From assembly GCA_963678675.1 (NCBI GenBank), contig OY783193.1, positions 13,524,208 to 13,588,207 on the forward strand: a stretch of DNA of 64,000 nucleotides, written 5' to 3'. The DNA is from Xiphydria camelus. Taxonomy: Eukaryota; Arthropoda; Insecta; Hymenoptera; Xiphydriidae. A program made the translations under genes and the position numbers. The notes beneath the pieces are model-generated. The model ran no database searches, had not been told where the DNA came from, and saw only the letters and a list, made by a program, of their open reading frames with translations. The stretch's first letter is position 1. Every line of letters starts with the position of its first letter. Below are positions 34,501 to 47,279 of the stretch, one piece after another.

Positions 34501-35728
34501 GACAGGCGTTTCAGCTTCTTGGGTTTGCGCGTCGTCCGCTGTTACTTTAGCCAGATAAGAAATCGACGACTTTAGATTTGTAAATGCGATTTTTAATATA
34601 GTTTTTCCCGTGGACGACGCCGAACGATTTCCGTTACTCGCGTAAAACGCTGCTCCGGCTGTCGATTATGTATTTCCCGTGCGCAATTGAACATTCCGAA
34701 TTGCGATCACAGAATCCGCGTGTTAAGTATTCATCACAATTTCCTGGATTATGGGTAAAACCGTCGATCACGATGTCCGACAGTTTTATTTATTAATCCC
34801 TCAATACGTTCTCGGAATGACGTCTATTTTAAGCCGTGTCCGAACGGAAAGTGGGCAAACCGTTTCGTTATTTTGTTGCAAAATACACGGATGAGTATTA
34901 ACAGACGGACGTGAGGTCGTATAGTCGTCTCGCATATGCCGCTCTACGCGAATAGCGGCAAAAGTTCGCCATCCGTTGCGCCTCTGCCGCTGCTCAGTTG
35001 TCGACGAACGAAGTTGTAAATATAACTTTTTGCAGGCACGAGAAATGAAGCTTTTGAAAAGCGTTAAATAAATTCGCCGCTGCGCATTTTACCCAACGGC
35101 ATATTTTATTAACCGCGCTCTCGAAACTTTCAGCCTTCGTCGCGCGCGAAAAGTTATTTTTCCCACGCGTAATGCGCGCGTAAAAGTGTTCGGGTGGTGC
35201 GAATCGACGAATCATTTTGGATTTCCGATTCGAATCGCTGCGTAATAAGCGTTGAACTTCTAATTGTATAATATATAGAACGAATACAACGTTGGTCCGG
35301 CGTATCGTCCCACGTTGGAGAAGAAGTATATTGAGAATATATATATATATATAGGTATATATAAAGCGGGAGTTCCCCGCATGATGTCTGCAGAAAGTAA
35401 AGCGGAAGTTTTTAATGTACGTAAAAGAGACCCAGAGTGGCTGCACATTTTATAGGAGGTTCGAACTGATTGTACATACCGTTGATCCCACTTCTATACC
35501 ATGGTAAATAATCGTATGCTGATATTGTGATGATATCATATAACGCGGTGAAACTGTTGTGTTAAATATTCAATTTTTTTGGTATCGGGAGATGGAGAGT
35601 ATAAGTGAGAAATAAAGTGTCTGTTACGAATATAACTAACATAAATTGACTGACGTTCATTTTTCTCTCGTGTCTTCGATATCAACGCACGTTATGTAAG
35701 GTAAGTGTCTCAACTACCGACCAGTTAA

Positions 35729-36243
35729 CCCTTTCGCTCACCAGGTATTCAAATGAATACACCCCAGTTTTAAACATTTTTAAACGCCATCTGGAAAACT
35801 ATTTGCTTAATTAACAACTGTCTCATCGTTATTTCACTTCTTTGCTATCAAGTAAAAACTCCGTGTCGCCATTTATGTTGTCGGTTTGGAAGCATAACTG
35901 TGATTTAAAAATTTCAGTTTACTTTATTACCGTTTGAGGTCAGACGTATGTCGTGCGATTACCATATAATTCTAAAATACTGTAATATTTTTGAGTGGTG
36001 ATTAGTATATTTTATTTAGAAAGCAATAAATTTGATTAAATTTAGTGATTGAACAATCAAATTTCCTGGTTTTTGGGAAATTAGCCATAAAAATCAGTGT
36101 TTTCAATTTATTGAATGCATCATAAAACTCAAAAACAGACAGACTAAAAATTTCCTCTTGTTTAAAAATTATAAAAAAATATCTAGCCACAGAGAATTTA
36201 ATTTCAGAATTTTATTGTGAATTAAAAAAAGTGAGCGAAAGGG
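35729..36243. mobile_element. piggyBac-like MITE
   Basis: CCCTTTCGCTCAC at the left and GTGAGCGAAAGGG at the right are flanked by TTAA at 35725-35728 and 36244-36247. The ends match the CCCT-starting piggyBac pattern. No transposase. Confidence 0.85.
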
Positions 36244-36453
36244 TTAAGCCTAATTACCGACCACTTACATATTGAGCGCTATTAATAAAATTGCGAAACT
36301 GATGGGCCTTCACACAATTAGTAGAAATATTTATTTAAATAGTAAGGGATAATAAAGATATTCACTTGAATAGTGTACAATAAGTAAATAAAGAGATATT
36401 TGAGAGTTTGTTCCGTAACTGGGATATGGTTGGTAATTGGGACACTTAACCTT

Positions 36454-37316
36454 CCCTATTGAAAAAGTATCATAGATTCTCATAGAAAACTTGTAAAATC
36501 CTCAGAGAATTCCCATCGGAATTTGATGTGTTTTCGACATAGCAATTCCAGGTATCCTCTCATAAAAATGAGAAAGAGATAAATGGGTATACTCTTATAT
36601 TGGATTCTATGTACAGTATGTCCCGTGGATAACGCAAGTATTTGAATTTCCCCCACATTTGACTTTGGTAGTGCTTGGAACGGTGCTGTAGTTAGAGTTG
36701 GCTTCAGAAGAGTGCGCTGCGTTCTTACGAGCCGTGTTTCCGCGAAACCTGTATGATTATTTCTCATCACTTCTACACATTATTTACCATTATTTTTTTT
36801 ACAAATTCAGTTAATTTCGAGGTTAGACGCTTCGATCTCCCGAATTGACAGCTCCCAGGAAATCAGACGTTTCACACTTTTCGCTCTCGAAACACGGCTC
36901 GTAAGAACGCAGCGCACTCTTCTGAAGCCAATTCTAACTACAGCACCATTCCAAGTACTACCAAAGTCAAATGTCAGGGAAATTCAAATACTTGCGTTAT
37001 CCACGGGACATACTGTATACCTGTAGAAACAAATAAGGTACCTTACATCTTGTAAGGTTCTGTTAGTATTATACGAGTAATTACAAATATAATAGAATGG
37101 CGTGTACAGCTTTATTATCTATGGGAATATATTTTTTTTATGGATACATATAAAATTCGGTAAATCCCTATTCATCATCTCAGATACACATAGAATCCAA
37201 TGCATTGCTATTCGTCCTCAAACTTTTCTAATGGATATCTGAAATTGCTGTGTCAAAAGCACATCAAATTTCCATAGAAATTATCTATGGGAATCTGTGG
37301 CATCTTTTCAATAGGG
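36454..37316. mobile_element. Motif-rich outer element
   Basis: CCCTATTGAAAA at the left is matched by TTTTCAATAGGG at the right. The arms are rich in ATAGATTCTCATAG-like short motifs in both orientations. Element 36614-37015 is inserted in the centre. Confidence 0.7.
36614..37015. mobile_element. Nested TA-flanked MITE
   Basis: CAGTATGTCCCGTGGATAAC and its complement bound arms of about 140 bp, with TA at 36612-36613 and 37016-37017. Inner sequence GACTTTGGTAGTGCTTGG resembles the element at 55993-56239. Confidence 0.85.
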
Positions 37317-37559
37317 TTACTATTCTTTTTTAGCATCGTAAACTGGATCGAAAGATTTTGATAGATTCTTTAATACTCGACGAAGACTAATTTGAGGAAT
37401 TTCTTTACCACGTCAGGTTCTCGAGAGAAACTTAGTTGAATGTAACAAAAGCTATATTTTTTGTAACGGGACCAATTTCGTACGTAAGATCATATTCAGC
37501 ATTAAGGATTCTATAAATATAATTCGATCCGATCTCTGACGCGCTAGAGAGTTCCATTA

Positions 37560-38700
37560 ATTAGTCAATGTGGTTCCTTCCACATTCAAATGCAATTTTC
37601 CAAAATTACGCGCGCAGAAGTGGTTCGAATTTCTCAAAAAATTCGAAGCATCAGGTAAATTCTATAAACCGAGTGGTACTCGGCATCAAAAAATCAATAG
37701 GCTCAATCGAGTCTCGTTTGTTATACAAAATAAGTATCAGTACTACTAATACCCTCTCCGCAAAGAATTTCTCGACCGTAGAAAGCATCTGCTTCGACAA
37801 AAACTGCCACACCGCGAAAGCTCCGGTAGGTACACTCTTAACGAGAAATGCGTTTCCCTCTCGGTAAATATAGAAAAAGCCTTTTTTACCATCCTGGCGA
37901 TAAAACGAAGCACCCCCGCCCGCGCTAACTCCGTCCCCGTAGCGTTCAGAAAGCGTCCTCCGCATTATTCGTTCGAGCCAGATTAATTGGAGCTTCGGTC
38001 AACGCTACGTTATTTCAGCTGCGTGGTGCAAACGAGGAACGCGTTTCTTGCTCCACCGCGCATTAACGCAGAGCTTCGGTAAAACGATATGTACATACAC
38101 CGTGTGTAACGTGATATCGTCAAGAGGATTTGTATCGATATACGAATCGTACTTCCACGCGATATACGTGAAGGATGAAACGAAGCAAAATTCTTTCGAG
38201 TCGTACTCCTCGAATGCTCATCGCGTTTCGCTTTATCGAACGCGACAAGGGCGAGTCAAGTGACGCGTACGTTTCTCATGTTACTCATCCACGAGGCGAT
38301 AGAGACACCGTATCCTCTTCACTCTCCGGGCTTCTTTATCACTCCCATTCCCCGAGGCTGTTGATGGGAGGGACTATCGCACACCCGGGATAGGTACACC
38401 CGAACCGTAGCGCGATAAGGTTTCGGCGATATTCGTTGGGAGATAAGATCATCGCCGGTTTTCGCGCGATCCCGTTAGGATACTTCTTTTATTAGGAGAC
38501 TGCGCGGGCTATTCTGTAATTTGCTCGAAGGAATAGCACCACGAGGACTCTCGACCCGTGTTTCTACGATCTGGTTTCTCCCGAGATTGACGTCCTGGGG
38601 ATCGGACGTTTTCATATAGGGGTTTCGTCGTGATCTTTCGGGAGGGAAGGTACGCGGAATTGCGTTGTTTTTGTTTATACATTGGTCATCCCTGAGGTGG
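37560..38700. other. CpG-rich intergenic island
   Basis: GC- and CpG-rich DNA with no convincing spliced or long ORF. It may be regulatory or an unrecognised exon region. Confidence 0.3.
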
Positions 38701-39477
38701 CCTGCAGCGTATTCGAGAGTAAATTGTAGTTCAGAAGCATATTAATATAGGGCGATTGGGTAACTGCACAAAACAGATAGAGTGCCATCTGTGGCACGCA
38801 CCAAGCATTAAGCAGATGCCCGTGGTATAAGCGCTGTTTACACGTTATTTTGGATAATAATTGAAGTGTTTTACCTATGAGATTTAATCAACATGGCCTC
38901 AATTATAATAGAATGTGGATTTCAAAGCATTCAAATAAATTCTTTCCGTGGAAAATCGTTATCAAAAGGTAAATACAAGCAGCGCCACCAAGCTGGGTTT
39001 CTTGGCGAAACTTGGATGTACATTCTCTATATGTACACGTGTAACACAAACAAAAGCTACGTTTGGGGAAGTACGCTAGAGCCCTATAGGTAGTAGCTTG
39101 GTAATCCGACTTTTGCTCTACACGTGGAGTTCGGATTACCGAATTTTCCGGTCCACGGAGTACCCACTTGCATGGACCCCGATAATTCGGTCTTAGCATG
39201 AAAAAGATGTTTATATTTTTGATGTGTAAACATCTATGCTATGGCTCTGCGGTAGGACCTTCCTGGGAAATTGAGCGTCAGACGTAAGCCATGTAGATGT
39301 GACTGCGTCAGTGTGTGTGTGGCGCTACTGCGCATACTATTCGCGCAAGCTGGATTATCTCAACGGGAAAACATTTTAGAGAAAAATGTTTAATACAAAA
39401 CTTTAAGGATTTTCCCTTGGCTACCCAGTGGTCGTATTGGATTTGACCTTGACCGTGACCTTTAAGGTAATATCAAA

Positions 39478-40194
39478 TGCCTTCCTAAACCGTTCATCCG
39501 ATTGCGATGAAACTTTGGGGAATGGTTGGACGCATGCCCGCGAAGGTTTCTGAGTTAGTAATCTTATATAAAAGGTGTTCAAAAAGTACCGGTACTGATG
39601 ATTATTATGCCTTCCTAAACCGTTCATCCGATTGCGATGAAAAGTTGGGGAATGGTTGGACGCATCCCCGCGAAGGTTTCTGAGTTAGTAAATCTTATAC
39701 AGGGTGTTCAAAAAGTACCGGTACGGATGATTATTATGCCTTCCTAAACCGTTCATCCGATTGCGATGAAAATTTGGGGAACAGTTGGACGCATATCCGC
39801 GAAGGTTTGAGTTAGTAAATCTTATACAGGGTGTTCAAAAAGTACCGGTGCGGATGATTATTATGCCTTTCTAAACCGTTCATCCGATTGCGATGAAAAT
39901 TTGGGGAACAGTTGGACGCATATCCGCGAAGGTTTCTGAGTTAGTAAATCTTATACAGGGTGTTCAAAAAGTCGAACTATACTTGACCTAAATTTGGCCT
40001 CCGCTGACAATAAAGGTAACATGAAAAAAATGGTCAAGGACACATTTTAACGTGAAAAAAAAAATTAATTTGACCTTGATATAACCTTCAAGGTCATGGT
40101 CAAGGTCAAATCCAATATGTAATGTATTTAAACAATGGTGGACGGACAAAATCAATCCACAATCTACCCGTGCGAAGCCGGGACGGGCTGCTAG
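39478..40194 (+). mobile_element. Helitron-like element with internal minisatellite (5' end not defined)
   Basis: The right end has a hairpin (CCCGTGCGAAGCCGGGACGGG) a few bases before CTAG and host T, the Helitron 3' signature. Inside, a unit of 126-130 bp beginning GCCTTCCTAAACCGTTCATC and containing GGTGTTCAAAAAGT repeats four times (starts near 39478, 39609, 39738, 39864). Sequences with AAGGTCA-type motifs flank the array. No helicase is encoded. Confidence 0.7.
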
Positions 40195-40554
40195 TAAGTT
40201 ATAAATCTAATATAATAATAATAAATATTTTATTATAGAAAAATTAAACTTCTTTATGTCGAACTACGACGTCATATTCTCCAATTAAACTCGGACCGCA
40301 GATAATTGTAAGATGTTTACACATCCTCCGTGAGTACAACGGCACTCACACCTTTTTTTTAAATTCAATTTGTATTCTGTATGTACAATACATATTCGAT
40401 ATCACACGAAAAATGAAATACCCGGAAAAGTAATAATTCGCAGAGTTATAAGTGCGTTTTTTTTACGATACTATAACATCATCGAAAAGATAGAGAGGCG
40501 CATTTATGTTATAGTACAGTCAATCTGTCATAAAAGAAGGGAGTAGATAAAAAA

Positions 40555-41805
40555 AATTGGGGTATAGGGCTGAACTTATGTTGTTTCTGGTAGTCAAAAA
40601 GGTAAGATCCCAATTTTCCGCATCCCCATCCGTATTTTTTTACTGCCATCTTGAAAACATTTTTGTCACTTAGTGTCAAATACTCGGTTTCATGGGCGTC
40701 CTCGACGCATGTGAAATCATCTTTCACACACCAATTCGTGAAAAGTTGCGCAGTGCGTGAAATAACCTGCACAGTGCGTGAAATCGTCAACCTCGCATTT
40801 GACACTTAGGGCCGGTTTTACCAACACGGTATAAACGCGGTATAGCGCTATACTGAGAACAACCAGTACGCAAGCGTACCAGCAATAAGCCTTATGGTTA
40901 TTCTCAGTATAGCGCTATACCGCATTTATACCTGTTGGTAAAACCGGCCCTTAGTGACAAAAAATTGAATTCGTTATTCGGTTGTTTCGCGTCGTTCTAA
41001 CGAGTGTGATTGCCGTACTCGCTTCGCTCGTGCGGCAAACTTCACACTCGCGCGCGTTAGAAACAGCGCTTCACGCCCTAATAAAGAAAATAACTATTTT
41101 GGAATCGATTTAACTCTTTTCTTATTCGACGGAGGGAAAAATATAAGGACAACAATTTTAGAGCTCCAAATTTTCAACATTTTTTGTCTAAGGTCCAACT
41201 TTGTAGTTAGTTCTCAAAAATATAGTAGAGGACGCCAAATTTGTTGAGAGCATGTTATAACGAACATTAAGAAATTCGCCTTTTTGAAAAAAAAAAGTTA
41301 AACCGTTTAAATAGGTAATTTATTTCGGAATTTTTTATTAATCAACAGAAACTTCATACATTTTCCATAATTTGAAATTAACTTTTAAGAATTCATCGTG
41401 ATAACATTCAAAATTATGAATTCTACAGGAAAAACGTATATCAATTTTTAATCGTAAAAAGGAAAATAAATAATCCGAATGTAGGGAAACTAATACACAC
41501 ATATTTCTTATATTGACAGGTACTCTTTCGATGCATACATATACCACTTTTTACTATTTTTGAGACGACATGAAAAACCTGTGATAACTTTAGAAATTTC
41601 ACTCATTCTTTGATGCGTATCGAACTTTTAGTCGCTGTAACTCAGAGACTGTTGAGAAACGTTATAAGGAAATGAGACAAATCAATTCTAACATTTTTTT
41701 CAAGATGGCACTAAGGGGATACAGGTGGAGATACGGAAACTTGAAATCTTACCTTTTTGATCACCGGAAACAACGTATTAAAAATTAAGCCTTACCTCAA
41801 TTTTT
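40555..41805. mobile_element. Outer inverted-repeat element
   Basis: A roughly 125 bp left arm (containing TAGTCAAAAAGGTAAGAT and TGCCATCTTGAAAACATTT) matches the complement of 41685-41805. The interior holds a smaller nested repeat. Confidence 0.65.
40809..40950. mobile_element. PIF/Harbinger-like MITE inserted in another inverted repeat
   Basis: GGGCCGGTTTTACCAACACG and its complement are flanked by TTA at 40806-40808 and 40951-40953. The empty site would read GACACTTAGTGACAAA, which is the complement-type partner of 40665-40683, so it split the right arm of an older hairpin. Confidence 0.85.
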
Positions 41806-42059
41806 TATTTCAAATGACTTATTGATTGTACTGCATATGTCTTTCCAGCTTAAATAAGGCTGAAAATGGAAAATGGAAAAATACGAGGTAACCTACCTGA
41901 ATAATTTTGTCCAAATTTTTCAAATCTGCAATGAGAGAATTTAGTGAGAAAACCGAATTCGGACAATATTTTTTAAAAAGTAATATGTAATTCGCAATCC
42001 ATTTAATATTTCTCATCTGAGTTTATAATAAATAATGTTTCCGCATGGAAATATTTATA

Positions 42060-42301
42060 TCTGTAGCAGAGAGGTAAACAATCGTATGTCCATAAAAGAA
42101 AGTTTTCTATAGTGAGCAAAACAAGTGTTCCTTTTTACCCCACTATACTATCTTTTCAAAACTAAAAATATTGGGAACCAATAAAACGGGACTTACGATT
42201 TTTTTACCACAATAGCAAGTTGAAAGAGTGCAGTTTGAAAATGATATTAACTCAATATTGGGTAAAATTGGAGTTACGACTATTTACCTTTCTGCTACAG
42301 A
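42060..42301. mobile_element. TA-flanked MITE
   Basis: TCTGTAGCAGAGAGGTAAAC at the left is matched at the right by GTTTACC-like sequence and TCTGCTACAGA, with TA on both sides. Confidence 0.75.
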
Positions 42302-42480
42302 TATACGTATCTAAACGCGATTTATTTTTCTTCACACATTCCCAAAATTCGTAATAATTTATAATTTCATAGATAATATCTATATGTATAATTACAAACA
42401 ACATATTGGATTACAATGGGTTTTAGATCAGCCGAGGGTCGGATTATCTCGGCCCTACTGTAATATTTTACAGCAATATA

Positions 42481-43408
42481 CGAGGGTGAATCAAATATTA
42501 ACCGGAATTTTGTTTCAAACATTTTAATGGTACATTAAATACAAATTTGAATACATCTTATTTTTCTACATAATCTCCTCTCTTATTTACACACTTTTCC
42601 CACCGGATCGGAAGTTTTTTAATTCCTTCATCAAAAAATGAAACAGGTCGTGTCAGTAACCAATTGCGCACAAACGGCTTTCCGCGGTGCTGCCTCTCCA
42701 GGTTTTCGCCACTCCATGCTTGCTCGCTTTGACTCCGGGGTGTAATGGTGCACCCATGTCTCATCGCAGGTTACAACATGTCCCAACCAATCATTCCCCT
42801 CTGCTTGATATCGTGCCAACAGCCTTTCACAAACGGCAAAACGGTTTGCTTTCTGATCTTCCGTCAAAAGGCGAGGAACCCATCTTGCACACACTTTTCG
42901 GTAACCCAAATCATCTGTAATGATTGATTGAGCACTCCCGTACGATATTCCGACATGTGTAGCAATTTCCAATACTGTAAGGTGGCGGTCACCTGTAATC
43001 AGCTCACGAATTGCACGAATATTCGCCTGATTGATGCTCGTCCTTGGTCGGCGTGCATGGGTCTCGTTCTGTACTGTCTCTCGGCCATCTGAGAATTTTG
43101 TGTGCCAGTCATAGACTTGGGTCTTTGAAAGTGTTTCATCGCCGAACTGTGCAGATAGTCGACGACAAATTTCGGAAGGTTTTACGCCTTCCCGCGTCAA
43201 AAATTTGATAATAACGCGTTGCGCAACAGACGTGTGCACCTCTTGCTCAGACATGATGCTACTAATAGTTCATTGATTCTGCCGCGCCAAACCGACTTGT
43301 CCCCTTCCTCTTGGCATCCCTACCTAATATATATTGAGACGCCGCGCCACTCCCATTGTCTATGGCGCGCTAAACAGAAAATTCCGGTTCATATTTGATT
43401 TACCCTCG
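42481..43408 (-). mobile_element. Mariner element (deletion derivative) with TIRs and TA duplication
   Basis: Terminal inverted repeats of about 30 bp start CGAGGGTGAATCAAATAT on the left and end with the matching complement on the right. TA dinucleotides flank both sides (42479-42480, 43409-43410). At about 930 bp it is roughly 350 bp shorter than a full mariner, which agrees with the internal transposase deletion. Confidence 0.92.
42558..43254 (-). pseudogene. Mariner transposase, internally deleted
   Basis: The minus-strand frame from ATG 43254 encodes a typical mariner N-terminal half. It has paired helix-turn-helix regions (EVHTSVAQRVIIKFLTREG, SKTQVYDWHTKF) and the first catalytic Asp in VTCDETWVHHYTPESK. 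The DNA then jumps to a different frame that encodes the mariner C terminus (SFFDEGIKKLPIRWEKC, ending GDYVEK near 42558). The middle, including the second and third catalytic Asp motifs (HDNA and SPDLAPCD), is missing, so the protein cannot transpose. It lies inside intact inverted repeats, so the element could still be mobilised in trans. Confidence 0.92.
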
Positions 43409-44130
43409 TACTTACTTTCGAACGGTTTACGCCACGCTAATTAGTAGTTTAATGAAAAATTGTGCCGCAACTCTACGAGTACTTGTATATGCGTATATAA
43501 TGTATGTACTTGTATATACGTATAGTTATGGTTGCGAGCATTTTCTAACCGCGTGCTCGACAAGATTTAAATACCCACGGCGAGAGGACGCGTTTTTAAC
43601 GCGAGGGGTCGGAAACTTTAATTTTCACGAGAAATTTCGCGACGTCGTCGACCCCGTCGAAGACAAGTTACTCTTCCACGTTGAATTACATTGATACAGA
43701 GCCGTACGCGCGCGGCGACCTTAACGAAAATTCAAATAAGCTCCGGGGAACGCTGGAGAGACGGTTGCTTTTTTGTGCGTGCAAGATAAGGCTGATATAT
43801 CCGAAGAGAGAGAGGGCATCTTCCACCTCTCCATTCTCTCAGGGAAGGAAAACAACCAGAGGCATCGGACTATCGGAGTCGACGTCGCCGGCGAGCTTAA
43901 TACATTCACCTCCGGCGGATATACGTATACCCGATGGAATTATTTCGTTGAATCTCTCAATGTGACACGCAATGCGACTCCGTTCACAGCGAGTAGCGTA
44001 CAGGAGTTCCAAGGGCGGTTTGCAGACTGATGTAGAAGTTCGAGTACCGGTATTATTGGTATTCGTCGGTATCCTCGGCGTATTGGAGTTCAGAGACGAG
44101 TTAACATTCAGGTTCTGCAACGTTTGGCAT
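43400..44130. other. CpG-rich intergenic island
   Basis: Overlapping short ORFs occur on both strands, none with a recognisable domain. An AGATTTAAATACC TATA-like stretch lies near 43567. Confidence 0.3.
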
Positions 44131-44861
44131 ATGCGTTAAGGGGCTTTATACACTTAATACATGTCTTAAACTATATACTTTTATCTAACAGTTCTGCAAG
44201 TTTCATTTAAAAATAAGTCAAATTAAGAATATGACAGTCATGTACGTAAGGCAGTCTTGTTGAAAACAGTTTTTGTGGTGCCTTGAATATCTTCATTGGT
44301 ATTCATCTGAAACAAAAGATAAAAATTTTATTCTAAACTAAATAATATAGATAAAAAAACTAGTTCTTGACATAGCTGGTTTTAATAACATTAACTTCTT
44401 GCGTAATGGCGACAATTTTAATATAGACGTGTGATTTTGACTACATAAATCGTTAGCTTGTATATAAAAAATGAACTATGATGTATATTATAACAATCCT
44501 ATAACAAGAACTAGATAATTCTATCGAGAATGTCTGTGTAAAAATTTCAGCAAAATCGGTTTATTAGTCCCTCCCGAAAATTCCTGCAAGAAAACGTATG
44601 CAGGAACTTACATGATCATCCAAGAAAAATTCTTGTAGAGAATTGGAACAGAAAGACCCAGGATCATGCATAAACAATCCGTACAAGGACTCATAGGATA
44701 TATTAAATTTGCAAGCTTCCTACAAGAGTCATACATGATGTGACTGTGTCTTGCAGGAAGTCACATGAAAATATTATATGTAGCATTTTTTTGTGGAAAA
44801 ATCTTATAAGATCCTATTAAGGATCTCTTGGATGATTAACAATTTCTTACATGGATCTTAT

Positions 44862-45100
44862 ATGAGCCGTTGAAAGCCAGAATGATCTAAGTCACATTTC
44901 ATGTAAGCTGAGATTATTTGACTGCAAAGCTAAGTACAATTTGAAAAATCTGTCTAGATGATACACACAGATATTTTAAATCGTAAAGATCTGTTTTGCA
45001 TCATCTAGACAGATTTTTCAAATTGTACTCAACTTTGCAGTCAAATAATCTCAGCTTACATGAAATGTGACTTAGATCATTCTGGCTTTCAACGGCTCAT
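44862..45100. mobile_element. Nested palindromic MITE
   Basis: Arms of about 105 bp (ATGAGCCGTTGAAAGCCAGA and complement) are nearly perfect around a short loop. Confidence 0.8.
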
Positions 45101-45132
45101 CCTATGATCTTGAAAGGACCGAGTTAGAGTTA

Positions 45133-45340
45133 TGCCGCGTTTACACACATGCATGGATTTAGTGGCACCAATAAGAATTGGCGCGCCAGTAAATTAAATT
45201 TGCAAGTGTAAACATCGACTTGCATACAAGTTGAATCTTTGCATGCATAGACAGAAAAAGTCTGTAGTATGCTGCAATCATGTAAGTGGAACTGGCGCGA
45301 CCACTGGCGCCACTAAATCCATGCATGTATAAACGCGGCA
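45133..45340. mobile_element. Nested PIF/Harbinger-like MITE
   Basis: TGCCGCGTTTACACACATGC and complement, flanked by TTA at 45130-45132 and 45341-45343. Confidence 0.8.
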
Positions 45341-45393
45341 TTACTAGTTATCGTGTAAGCCTCTCTTGTAAGAATCTTACATTTTGCCCTGTA

Positions 45394-45757
45394 CGAGGGC
45401 AGAGTGAAAAGTTCGATACTTTTCTAGTAGATGGCGGTGCGATCGCGAAGATGAGTATACACCCCTATTTGGCGAAAAAAAAGTTCTGTTCCACCACGAC
45501 AATGCACCTGCACCTGCTGTCTGTAGTTGCAACAGCGAAATTGGTCGATTTGAAGTTCAAATTGCTGCCGCATTCACCTTATTCACCGGATTTGGCTCCC
45601 TGCGACTTCTTTGTCTTTCCATACTTGAAAAAATGGCTGACTGGAAAGAAATTCTCATGAAACGAAAAGGTCATCGCCGTAGCAGGGGGCTACTTAACAG
45701 ACTTTGGGGCATACCACCATCTACTAGAAAAGTATCGGATTTTTCACTCTGCCCTCG
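45394..45757 (+). mobile_element. Short mariner deletion derivative with transposase C-terminal remnant
   Basis: TA-flanked inverted repeats (CGAGGGCAGAGTGAAAAG at the left, its complement at the right) bound 364 bp. Inside is the mariner catalytic end: HHDNAPAP in one frame, then after a frameshift ATAKLVDLKFKLLPH and YSPDLAPCDFFVFP. The N-terminal half is gone. Its TIRs differ from those of the 42481 element, so it is a separate mariner lineage. It sits inside the larger element at 44150-46075. Confidence 0.9.
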
Positions 45758-46280
45758 TATAATCTTGCATAATCGAATTCATAACAACAGTTGCTGATTC
45801 GTAAGTCTCTTATAGGATTCTGACACGTTCTTGCATTACTTTTGTATGATCTTACAAGATTCTTTCATTGATCTAGTAGGTATGATCTTAAATATTCTTG
45901 CAAGATCCTACAATAAATTTTGTAGTTATTTTCGGGAAAGGTTGCTGAGATATACGGGGGACTATTTTAAATAAGACCGCCTTACGTACATGACTGTCAT
46001 ATCCTTGTTTGAGTTATTTTTAAATGAAACTCACCGAACTGTTAGATTAAAGTATATAATTTAAGATGTGTAATGATTGTTTTCTAAAAAAATGTTTCCA
46101 TCAAAAATAAGTAGTCATAATTCGCCCTGGTTTTCCTTATTCTTGTTCTCGTATAGTCTCTTAAGTTAAGGCAGCAGCGCGGAAAAACTGTTCCTAGTTG
46201 ACGATCTAAATGAGTGTTGGTCATCAATGATGTGGATAACTGATAATTTTACCTGAATCTAATATTGTTGACTACAATGT

Positions 46281-47216
46281 AGAGGAAAGAAAGGTAATTT
46301 AGAATGCGGTTGATAATTTGGAATTTCCATGTATAAACTCTAAACTAATTTAATTATTTTCTGTCACAAAAAAGTATGTCGCATGCTATCCAGTAAACTT
46401 CTTAATTTTTTGAAATAATATCTAACACGTAAACTGAGAATAAAATTCACTTGATCAGAGTAAACGTATTTTTGAATTAATTTATTAACTCATCATGTTT
46501 AAGAACACATTTATTCGATTCGAATGGTTACTAATTTGATTCAGAAATATGTTTCATTAAGGTTTCTCGAGCGGTACAGGGGCTTTTTCCCTGCTAAAAG
46601 ATAGTCCACTGAAGTACAGTAACACTCTAAAGTATGTTCTTCGTGCAATGTGGCAATAATGTTTGACGTACAGTAGTATGTGTGTATCTGTGAGTTCAAA
46701 AATGGAGCCCAAAACATCTGTACGTCGTGCAACGTTGCCACATTGACTTATCAAAGGTTAAATTTATAAAGAACAATTAATAAAAAAATAACGGGCTTCT
46801 TAATGAACGTGAAAATTGGTATAGATGATTTTAGTTCATTAAACTTGCTGTTCAAAAAATTTCAGAATTTTTTCACCATTTTTCTCAGAAATATCGCGGT
46901 TTGTTGGTTATAACCCATAAGAACATATGTTATTTTGTTATTCAAAAATCTTTGCAACGAGCTTCTTAAAAGACTTGAAAGTTTAACTGAATGTTTTTTT
47001 TTACTTAAATCTACCGAATGCAATCATTTTCAAGCATTTCTCACTATTTTTAGTTATATATAACGCTCGAGAAACCTTAATTCGAGTACATTTTTTTTAC
47101 ACTGTCAGTGTAGGTATAATTTCGAATTAGATGGTGTGTAATAGTTCAATTGATATAATATAAGTATTCAAAATTACGATTGGTAATACCGTATTCCGAA
47201 TTACCTTCCTTTCCTG
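46281..47216. mobile_element. Outer inverted-repeat element
   Basis: GAGGAAAGAAAGGTAATT at the left matches the complement of AATTACCTTCCTTTCCT at the right, with AATGCGG-type inner matches. It holds the TTAA element at 46561-47076. Confidence 0.55.
46561..47076. mobile_element. Nested TTAA-flanked element
   Basis: GGTTTCTCGAGCG at the left and CGCTCGAGAAACC at the right are directly flanked by TTAA at 46557-46560 and 47077-47080. Confidence 0.8.
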
Positions 47217-47279
47217 AGCTCATTCGGTATTGATATCGGTCTTTCGTCCGAATAAAGAAGTCGATTCAGTGTGTTGAAT

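Larger units (their letters stand above)
44150..46075. mobile_element. Outer motif-rich element holding three others
   Basis: A 110-120 bp left arm (containing ATGACAGTCATGTACGTAAG) matches the complement of 45965-46075. Its own sequence is full of CTTGCAAGATC / TAGGATCTTG-like motifs. Elements at 44862-45100, 45133-45340 and 45394-45757 are inserted in it. Confidence 0.7.

Noticed and set aside
39478..39970. Evenly spaced repeats resembling a CRISPR array
   Set aside because: Units are about 128 bp with no unique spacers and only four copies, next to a Helitron end; it is a minisatellite.
45286..45660. 124-codon ORF as a single gene
   Set aside because: Only the last part is mariner transposase; the first part is host or outer-element sequence read through the TIR.
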